Of a DNA stretch of 5,345 nucleotides, positions 1 to 5,345 are shown piece by piece. Positions within the stretch are counted from its first letter, which is position 1. Each line of letters opens with the position of its first letter. The translations under genes and the position numbers were made by a program. Source of the stretch: Actinomycetes bacterium (lineage in GTDB: Bacteria > Actinomycetota > Acidimicrobiia > Acidimicrobiales > Palsa-688); NCBI GenBank assembly GCA_021827225.1, contig JAKAXG010000359.1:1-5345 (forward strand). The letters run 5' to 3'. The notes beneath the pieces are model-generated. The model did no database searches. It was not told the origin of the DNA and saw only the letters and a program-made list of their open reading frames with translations.

Positions 1-603
1 TTCCACGAAGCTGGCGTTCAGGGCCGGGACCGCCTTCAGGGCCTCCACCACCGCGAAGCCGATGATGTGGGTGAAGCTGACCTTGCCGGCGGACCCGGTA
101 CGGGAGAGCTGGTTGTTGAGGATGCGCCGGTTGACCTCGAGCAGCCGGGCCGGGATGACCCGGAAACTGGTGGCGGTGGGGACCCCGAGGCTGGCCGTCA
201 TGTTGGCCACCACCCGGGCGGCGGCGCCGCGCAGCGGGGTGGCCGGCACGGGGGGCGGGGCCGAGCCGTCGGGCGGGGTGGCCGCAGCTGCCCCTCCGGC
301 ACCGGCCCGGGCCGGCGCGGCCACGGGGGGGCCGGCGGTGGGTTGGGGCCGGACCGCCTCGCCGGCGGTGGTCTGGACCGCCACCGCCAGCGAGGACCCG
401 CCCTCCTCCTCCTCTTCGGTCTCGGGCCGGACCTCGGGAGTGGAGGGCCGGGCCAGGTTGGCGCCGCCGGGGCGGTAGTTCTCGAAGAACTCCCGCCAGC
501 TCTCGCTGACCGATGTGGGGTCCTGGCGGTACTGCTCGTACATATCGTCCACCAGCCAGGCGTTGGGACCGAAGCTGGCGGATCCTCCGGAAAGATCGCT
601 CAT
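1..603 (-). CDS. kgd: Multifunctional 2-oxoglutarate decarboxylase/dehydrogenase (E2-E1 fusion), N-terminal part, truncated by window edge
   Basis: Reading the minus strand from the ATG at 603 gives 201 codons that stay open to the window edge. Residues 11-43 carry the family docking segment ([15 protein letters not shown], then [13 protein letters not shown]). Next comes a Pro/Ala/Gly-rich linker of about 75 residues with a Glu run at 63-67. From residue 124 the E2-like acyltransferase region begins ([44 protein letters not shown]). I recognise this order from mycobacterial Kgd and corynebacterial OdhA, where one chain carries the acyltransferase-like and thiamine-diphosphate E1 domains and no lipoyl domain; the E1 part lies outside the window. 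The enzyme works in the TCA cycle on 2-oxoglutarate in the cytoplasm. The start is chosen because the docking segment begins a few residues after it and the next upstream ATG (626) is out of frame. It is divergent from ettA. Confidence 0.95.
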   Translation of the reverse strand, partial: MSDLSGGSASFGPNAWLVDDMYEQYRQDPTSVSESWREFFENYRPGGANLARPSTPEVRPETEEEEEGGSSLAVAVQTTAGEAVRPQPTAGPPVAAPARAGAGGAAAATPPDGSAPPPVPATPLRGAAARVVANMTASLGVPTATSFRVIPARLLEVNRRILNNQLSRTGSAGKVSFTHIIGFAVVEALKAVPALNASFVE

Positions 604-613
604 ACCGAGAGCC

Positions 614-619
614 AGGGTA
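614..619 (-). promoter_or_regulatory. Putative -10 element of kgd
   Basis: On the minus strand TACCCT (fits TANNNT) lies 10 nt before the ATG at 603, which predicts a leader of only a few bases. There is no clear Shine-Dalgarno sequence ahead of the ATG, in keeping with a leaderless or near-leaderless mRNA. I did not find a convincing -35. Motif matching by eye only. Confidence 0.35.
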
Positions 620-661
620 CGTCCATGTGCGGCCCGGGCGAGCCCCACCCGCGAACACGGG

Positions 662-678
662 CGGCCCGGAGCGGGCCG
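662..678. repeat. Short perfect inverted repeat in the kgd/ettA intergenic region
   Basis: CGGCCCG (662-668) and CGGGCCG (672-678) form a 7-bp perfect stem around GAG. It lies between divergent kgd and ettA. A nearby 9-mer GCCGGGCGG occurs twice in direct orientation (685-693 and 705-713). There is no T run, so it is not a typical terminator; an operator is possible, but such GC-only stems are common in DNA of this composition. Confidence 0.3.
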
Positions 679-722
679 GAGCCAGCCGGGCGGCCGCCGA
701 ATCGGCCGGGCGGTCCGGCCTC

Positions 723-731
723 GGGCAGACT
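723..731 (+). promoter_or_regulatory. Putative -10 element of ettA, leaderless geometry
   Basis: GGGCAGACT ends 7 nt before the ATG at 739, with CAGACT in the -10 position, so transcription would begin at or next to the A of the ATG. The identical 9-mer sits 6 nt before the ATG at 3800 in the integrated element, which strengthens both calls. No Shine-Dalgarno sequence precedes ettA. No clear -35 seen. Confidence 0.45.
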
Positions 732-738
732 GGTTCCC

Positions 739-2421
<1,683 letters not shown>

Positions 2422-2444
2422 GGCCTCTCCGGGGGCCGGACGGG

Positions 2445-3388
2445 GTGCCGGCCGAGCTGATCGGGCGGTTCTGCGCCCGCTACCCCAACGCGGAAACGGC
2501 GGCCGACTACCGATACAACCTGACGCTGTTGTTCTCGCGAACCGGCGTGTGTCATCCAGCTCAGTTGGACGAGGCGGGCGTGACGGCGTACTGCACGCAC
2601 GGTGACCGGCCGGCCAACAACACGGTGTACCAGCGGCTGTCGCAGGTGCGGACATTCCTGCGTTGGTGCAGGTCAGAGGGGGTGTGTGACAACCCCTCTG
2701 GCCGAGCGGTTGGCCACCCGGGAGAGCCCGTTGCGGTCCTACCAGCGGACCTACGGGAAGGCGCAGGCGGCTAACCCAGGGCGCTGGCTGACCCGTGACC
2801 AGGCGTTCGGGGCGCTGGTGGCGGCCTGCCAGGACGGGACGCTGCCGGGGCTGCGGGACGAGCTGATAGTCCGGCTGGGACTGACCGGGCTGCGCTGCTC
2901 GGAGATCGCCGGGATCACGGTCGGGGCATTTTCCCAACCGCCCCAGATCACGTGGACCGGGAAGAGGTCCAAGCCGCGCCGGGCCGTCGCCGGGGCCACG
3001 CTCCTGGCCGTGCTGGACCCGCTACCTGCGGTGCTATCCGGGATACCGGCTGTCCTCGCCGTTGATCTGCGGTATCCCGCAGGGGAGTTTCGGTCCGGGT
3101 GGACCGGATCGGCTGCTGTGGGGCACGGCGCTGCATCGCCGCTGCGTGTTCCGGGCGGTGCAGAAGCGGGCGGCGATGGCCGGGCTGGGTCATGTGGCGC
3201 CTCATGACCTGCGCCGGTCGGCGGCGGGGATCCTGCACCGTTCGGTGGATGCCGGCGGGGCCCACTACTTCGACCTGCTGGACATCCAGCGGGTGCTGGG
3301 CCACACCGACCCGGCGACCACGATGCGCTCCTACTTGGAGCCCATCGACAACGACGTCCTGGCCCGGGCCGCCGCCGTGCTCGACTAG
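2445..3388 (+). pseudogene. Tyrosine recombinase/integrase, broken by two single-base insertions and lacking its native start
   Basis: Three consecutive frames encode one site-specific tyrosine recombinase. 2445-2696 encodes the N-terminal DNA-binding domain (ELIGRFCARYPNAETAADY ... TFLRWCRSEGVCDNP). 2698-3018 continues it (LAERLATRESPLRSYQRTYG ... TGLRCSEI ... TWTGK). 3020-3388 encodes the catalytic C-terminus (RYLRCYPGYRLSSPLICG ... to the TAG). Dropping T2697 (CCC-T-CTG) and C3019 (GAC-C-CGC) gives 313 residues without a stop. All catalytic residues survive: Arg at 2893, Lys at 2962, His 3203 and Arg 3212 (HDLRR), His 3302 (LGH), Tyr 3332 (MRSYLEP). No ATG follows the ettA stop; GTG 2445 is the only reasonable start in the integrated state. 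In the excised circle the gene should start 20 codons earlier at ATG 4179. Decay or sequencing error could each explain the shifts. Confidence 0.88.
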
Positions 3389-3403
3389 GCCCCGCTCTCC
3401 TGA

Positions 3404-3436
3404 CACGGCGTGAGGTGCCGGGCGGCAGCGACCGTG
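3404..3436. terminator. Weak nested hairpin between convergent int and small ORF
   Basis: CACGG (3404-3408) pairs with CCGTG (3432-3436), and inside it TGCC (3416-3419) pairs with GGCA (3424-3427). It sits in the 50-bp gap between the stop of int and the stop of the minus-strand ORF, where a bidirectional terminator would be expected. The stems are short, the loops are uneven and there is no T run, so the call is weak. Confidence 0.2.
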
Positions 3437-3438
3437 GA

Positions 3439-3648
3439 CTAGTAGGCGAGCCCGGACTCCTCGTCCCGGTTCGGATGAAGGATCTCTCCGGTTTCCAGGT
3501 CCAGTTGGTTGAGCAGCTCGATGAAGGCGCCGGGAGCTACGCCCCCGTCGCCTCGAGGCCGACCACTGGCCTGTCTCCGGACGGCGGCCTTCTCCGACCA
3601 GGCCAGGATGCGGGCGGCCTGTTCGGGACCGAGTCCGAAGGCGGTCAC
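3439..3648 (-). CDS. Small hypothetical protein (69 aa) inside the element
   Basis: A minus-strand frame from GTG 3648 to TAG at 3439 encodes 69 residues, starting MTAFGLGPEQAARILAW and ending DEESGLAY. GGAG lies 5 nt before the GTG, one of the better ribosome binding sites in the window. About three quarters of third codon positions are G or C, as in real genes here, and the frame is closed just upstream by a stop, so the start cannot be moved far. The N-terminal half looks helical, then comes a Gly/Arg/Pro-rich stretch and a second helix (GAFIELLNQLDLETGEIL). No signal peptide or membrane segment. I recognise no family. It runs against int and away from orf66, and is the only candidate cargo gene of the element. 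The overlapping plus-strand frame (3415-3702) looks like a shadow. Confidence 0.5.
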   Translation of the reverse strand: MTAFGLGPEQAARILAWSEKAAVRRQASGRPRGDGGVAPGAFIELLNQLDLETGEILHPNRDEESGLAY

Positions 3649-3799
3649 ACCGTCTCCGGGGCGGCGCCGAGTCCGGGTCTGTCGCTAAACCGCTCCCGGT
3701 GATCGCGGAGGTTCCGGATCGGCTCACGGATGCCTGGTCGGGGTCGTACCTAGCACCGGGATCGCAGTACGCGTCACACCCTGCGGGCAGACTCAAGAA
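3649..3799. promoter_or_regulatory. Divergent control region of the element
   Basis: This 151-bp gap separates the minus-strand small gene from the orf66-xis operon and must hold the promoters of both. It contains the GGGCAGACT box next to ATG 3800 and three GATCG words (3701, 3717, 3760). No convincing palindrome or -35 element was found. It is less GC-skewed than the surrounding genes. Confidence 0.4.
3785..3793 (+). promoter_or_regulatory. Putative -10 element of the orf66-xis(-int) operon, leaderless geometry
   Basis: GGGCAGACT ends 6 nt before ATG 3800 and is identical to the box before ettA. No Shine-Dalgarno sequence precedes this ATG, so a leaderless mRNA is likely. In the circular element the same promoter would also drive int. 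Confidence 0.45.
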
Positions 3800-4000
3800 A
3801 TGAGCGGCCCTGAGGACGACCCTGTCCCTCCTGGGCTTGTCCTCAGTTTGGACGAGGCGTTTCGGGTCCTGGAGGCGCTGGAGGACTCGCTCTCCACCAT
3901 TGAGAACGCCGGACTCCGGCCAGGACTGGTGGACGAGTTGGCCACGGTGATCAGGATCATCCACGGTAGTCTCGGTCTGGACGAGGGAGGCCTGCGGTGA
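3800..4000 (+). CDS. Small acidic hypothetical protein (66 aa), first gene of the xis operon
   Basis: ATG 3800 to TGA 4000 encodes 66 residues (MSGPEDDPVPPGLVLSLDEA at the start). After a short acidic, Pro-rich head, two amphipathic helices are likely (LDEAFRVLEALEDSLSTIE and GLVDELATVIRIIHGSLGL). No DNA-binding motif, signal peptide or membrane segment is visible and I do not recognise a family. Its stop overlaps the GTG of the next gene (GTGA), so the two are probably translated together, which suggests a role in control of excision or in partnering the excisionase. Start chosen from the leaderless promoter geometry and the ORF limits. Confidence 0.7.
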   Translation: MSGPEDDPVPPGLVLSLDEAFRVLEALEDSLSTIENAGLRPGLVDELATVIRIIHGSLGLDEGGLR

Positions 4001-4182
4001 CTGGTACGGAGATTCTGAGGCCGGCCGAGGCGGCCCGCCGGCTCGGGGTCCGGACTCGGGTGATCATCGAGGCGATGTACTACGAGCGGCTGCCTCGTGT
4101 ACGGCTCGAGGATGGGACTCTCGGCATCCCGGCGGATGCTCTCGAAGATTTCGATCCGAGCGCGCAAGTAAGGAACAGATGA
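3997..4182 (+). CDS. Excisionase-like small helix-turn-helix protein (recombination directionality factor candidate)
   Basis: The 61-residue product has the form of the excisionase/MerR-like HTH family. A first helix-turn-helix (RPAEAARRLGVRTRVIIEAM, residues 7-26) is followed by LPRVRLEDGTLGIPADALEDF, the wing and last helix seen in Xis proteins. In integrating elements such proteins bend attachment-site DNA and tip the recombinase toward excision. GAGGGAGG (3983-3990) lies 6 nt before the GTG, and the GTG overlaps the previous stop. Its own stop overlaps ATG 4179 (ATGA), which in the excised circle is the predicted start of int, so the gene order would be orf66-xis-int. It ends 6 bp before attR. 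A generic regulator of the element is the alternative. Confidence 0.8.
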   Translation: MTGTEILRPAEAARRLGVRTRVIIEAMYYERLPRVRLEDGTLGIPADALEDFDPSAQVRNR

Positions 4183-4188
4183 CTGCGT
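4170..4188 (+). other. Detached ribosome binding site and first codons of the recombinase gene
   Basis: AAGGA (4170-4174) lies 4 nt before ATG 4179, which overlaps the xis stop as ATGA. In the integrated state the ATG leads through attR into a Pro/Arg-rich frame antisense to yceH, which looks non-coding. Joined through the att core to position 2415, it reads [20 protein letters not shown] and then continues in frame into the recombinase (VPAELIGRF). This is best read as the severed head of int. Confidence 0.72.
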
Positions 4189-4208
4189 ATCAGGTACAAG
4201 CCGCTGGT
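4189..4208 (+). repeat. attR core
   Basis: Exact second copy of the 20 bp at 2395-2414. Sequence to its left (xis end, TGACTGCGT) is element DNA; sequence to its right is the old chromosomal end of ettA. Confidence 0.85.
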
Positions 4209-4218
4209 GCGGGGGTAG
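4189..4218 (+). pseudogene. ettA: Displaced original 3' end of ettA
   Basis: In the ettA frame this reads IRYKPLVRG followed by TAG at 4216-4218, and the stop of yceH follows 12 bp later on the other strand. It is the chromosomal tail cut off by the insertion. The element-borne replacement at 2415-2421 encodes only Arg and a stop, so the current EttA lost a terminal Gly. GGCGGCCGCC (4218-4227) just after it is a perfect palindrome of unknown use. Confidence 0.75.
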
Positions 4219-4230
4219 GCGGCCGCCCGG

Positions 4231-4935
4231 TCACTCCCCCCCGGTCGCCTCGGCCAGCTCGAGGCGGAGGGAGAGCACCTCCTCACGGAGCATGTCCACC
4301 TCCGACCGCAGCGCCGCCAGCGACTCCTTCAGGTCCGCGACCTCCGCTCCCAGCCGGCCGCGCTCGCCGTCCCCGGTCGGGGCCGCGATGGTGGCCGGAG
4401 CAGGGACGGGGCCGCCCGGGCCAGCATCCTCCTCCCCCGCCTCCACCGGGGCCAGGAGCTGGGTCCAGCGCTCCTCCTTCTGGCCCGGCCTGCGGGGCAG
4501 GCGGGCCACGAGCGGTTCATCCCACCGGGACAGGCCCTCCAGGTCCGATTCCACCTCGGCGGAGCTCTCGAAGCGGGCCATGCGCTCGGTGCGGGTCCGC
4601 ATCTCCCCCACCGTCTGGGGCCCCCTGAGCAGCAGCACCCCCACCAGAGACAGCTGGCGGCCGTCGAGGGCCAGGCTCTCGTCCAAGACGTGGCGGTACC
4701 GGACGACGGACCGGCCGTGCGACGGCAGGACGAAGCGGACCAGGCCCTTCTGCTTCAGGCGGTCGAGGGCTTCCTGCACCTCGGACTCGGCGAGGCTCAT
4801 GACCGGGTCCCGGTTGGAGGCCTGGTTGCAGGCCAGGGTCAGGCTGTTGAGCGTCAGCGGGTACTGCTGGGGGGTGGTCAGCTGCTTCTCGACCAGGCTG
4901 CCCACCACCCTGGCCTCCACGCCGTCGAGCCTCAT
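4231..4935 (-). CDS. yceH: YceH family protein (DUF480)
   Basis: From ATG 4935 the product is 234 residues. It matches the YceH/DUF480 family: LDGVEARVVGSLVEKQLTTP (3-22), QYPLTLNSLTLACNQASNRDP (24-44), LAESEVQEALDRL, then LLLRGPQTVGEMRTRTERM and EVESDLEGL. The family is built of two winged-helix-like domains; its cellular role is not established to my knowledge. Compared with the enterobacterial protein there is a C-terminal addition: a Gly/Pro/Ala linker and a probable coiled coil from about residue 190 (LGAEVADLKESLAALRSEVD and on), suggesting oligomer or partner binding. A start at 5088 would add 51 residues unlike the family and overlap the divergent hydrolase, so 4935 is preferred; a -10-like TATGCT 6 nt upstream supports it. 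The neighbouring element ends beside its 3' end without damaging it. Confidence 0.9.
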   Translation of the reverse strand: MRLDGVEARVVGSLVEKQLTTPQQYPLTLNSLTLACNQASNRDPVMSLAESEVQEALDRLKQKGLVRFVLPSHGRSVVRYRHVLDESLALDGRQLSLVGVLLLRGPQTVGEMRTRTERMARFESSAEVESDLEGLSRWDEPLVARLPRRPGQKEERWTQLLAPVEAGEEDAGPGGPVPAPATIAAPTGDGERGRLGAEVADLKESLAALRSEVDMLREEVLSLRLELAEATGGE

Positions 4936-4941
4936 GCCCGC

Positions 4942-4947
4942 AGCATA
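4942..4947 (-). promoter_or_regulatory. Putative -10 element of yceH, leaderless geometry
   Basis: Minus-strand TATGCT fits TANNNT and ends 6 nt before ATG 4935. No Shine-Dalgarno sequence is present. Supports the short start of yceH. Confidence 0.45.
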
Positions 4948-4988
4948 CGGGTCCCCGGTGCTTCCGCCTACCCGTCGGCCGGTTCCGG

Positions 4989-4994
4989 TACCTT
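4989..4994 (+). promoter_or_regulatory. Putative -10 element of the alpha/beta hydrolase gene, leaderless geometry
   Basis: TACCTT fits TANNNT and ends 7 nt before ATG 5002, with no Shine-Dalgarno sequence. The 66-bp gap between divergent yceH and this gene leaves room for two back-to-back promoters only. Confidence 0.45.
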
Positions 4995-5001
4995 GCCCCG
5001 G

Positions 5002-5345
5002 ATGGTCTCCGATGACGGACTGCGGATCGTGTGGCGGGAACCGCTCGCGGACGGTCCGGCCGGCGGCCGGCTGATCGTGCTGGTCCACGGGGCCATGGAC
5101 CGGGCCACGAGCTTCACCCGGCTCATGGCCAGGCTGGCGGACTGGACGATCGTGACCTACGACCGCCGGGGCTATGCCCGGTCATCCCACCTGGGGCCCC
5201 CGGAGGGGTTCACCGACCAGATCAGCGACCTGCTGGAGGTGCTCGACGGCCGGCCGGCCGTGGCCTTCGGCCACAGCCTGGGCGGGGACATCGTGCTGGC
5301 CACCGAGGCCCGCCATCCGGGAACGCTCAGCGCCGCTCTGGTCTG
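5002..5345 (+). CDS. Alpha/beta hydrolase, N-terminal part, truncated by window end
   Basis: ATG 5002 opens a frame that runs to the window end (114 codons). The fold is clear: LIVLVHGAMDRATSF carries the oxyanion-hole HG (29-30), TIVTYDRRGYARSS is the typical strand and turn after it, and FGHSLGG (89-95) is the nucleophile elbow with Ser92. The catalytic acid and His are beyond the window. The substrate cannot be told from this part; esterases, lipases and haloperoxidase-like hydrolases all share these motifs. No signal peptide, so probably cytoplasmic. The start is fixed by closeness to the first strand and by the leaderless promoter geometry. Confidence 0.88.
   Translation, partial: MVSDDGLRIVWREPLADGPAGGRLIVLVHGAMDRATSFTRLMARLADWTIVTYDRRGYARSSHLGPPEGFTDQISDLLEVLDGRPAVAFGHSLGGDIVLATEARHPGTLSAALV

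Noticed and set aside
67..738. Upstream extension of the ettA frame to position 67
   Set aside because: It is antisense to kgd, Gly/Arg-rich and has no family similarity; EttA homology begins at ATG 739 with a promoter-like box just before it.
2690..2700. Programmed +1 frameshift at CCC-U in int
   Set aside because: A second shift of the same sign at 3019 has no slippery context, so mutation or read error explains both more simply.
3415..3702. Plus-strand frame of 95 codons in the element
   Set aside because: It overlaps the minus-strand 69-aa gene, which has the better ribosome binding site and third-position pattern.
3701..3764. Three GATCG words in the element control region as possible Xis or repressor sites
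   Set aside because: Five-base words at uneven spacing (16 and 43 bp) are easily expected by chance; no longer repeat unit could be seen.
2948..3964. Long minus-strand frame of 338 codons opposite int, the control region and orf66
   Set aside because: Low-complexity Arg/Pro/Gly product with no recognisable domain, opposite the recombinase catalytic domain.
4209..4243. Terminator between attR and yceH (GGGGG at 4211-4215, C run at 4235-4242, GGCGGCCGCC palindrome)
   Set aside because: Homopolymer G/C pairing without a T run and with a palindromic centre lacking a loop is not convincing as an intrinsic terminator.
4936..5088. N-terminal extension of yceH to 5088
   Set aside because: The 51 extra residues do not resemble the family and overlap the start of the clear divergent hydrolase gene.

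Overview
The window is high-GC DNA with Actinomycetota character. The clearest marker is the N-terminus of an E2-E1 fused 2-oxoglutarate decarboxylase/dehydrogenase (kgd type), a fusion typical of that phylum. Several genes also appear to start with leaderless mRNAs, with a -10-like hexamer 6-7 nt before the ATG. I cannot place it more finely; an uncultured actinobacterial lineage is a guess.

Layout: (1) 1-603 (-), N-terminal 201 codons of kgd, cut by the window edge. (2) 604-738, divergent intergenic region with promoter-like elements for both neighbours. (3) 739-2421 (+), complete ettA, the ribosome-associated ABC-F translation factor. (4) 2395-4208, a very small integrated element of about 1.8 kb inserted in the last codons of ettA. 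It is bounded by a perfect 20-bp direct repeat (attL 2395-2414, attR 4189-4208). It holds a tyrosine recombinase gene broken by two single-base insertions, an antisense small ORF, and a two-gene operon of a 66-aa unknown protein and a 61-aa excisionase-like helix-turn-helix protein. (5) 4189-4218, the displaced original 3' end of ettA. (6) 4231-4935 (-), a YceH/DUF480 gene that was originally convergent with ettA, about 12 bp away. (7) 5002-5345 (+), the start of an alpha/beta hydrolase, cut by the window end.

Main discovery: the attachment site lies inside the 5' end of the recombinase gene. If the two 20-bp repeats recombine and the element circularises, the ATG at 4179 joins in frame to the recombinase reading frame at 2415 onward. 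That ATG overlaps the excisionase stop as ATGA and has AAGGA four bases before it. The circle would therefore carry one operon, orf66-xis-int, from one leaderless-type promoter, with GTGA and ATGA overlaps. Integration cuts int away from its promoter, ribosome binding site and first codons. At the same time the element supplies a substitute 3' end that keeps ettA open. The same 20-bp core is thus used in two frames: the C-terminus of EttA and the N-terminus of the recombinase. This is a simple switch in which integration itself silences the integrase. The two frameshifts in int fit decay after silencing, or sequencing errors.
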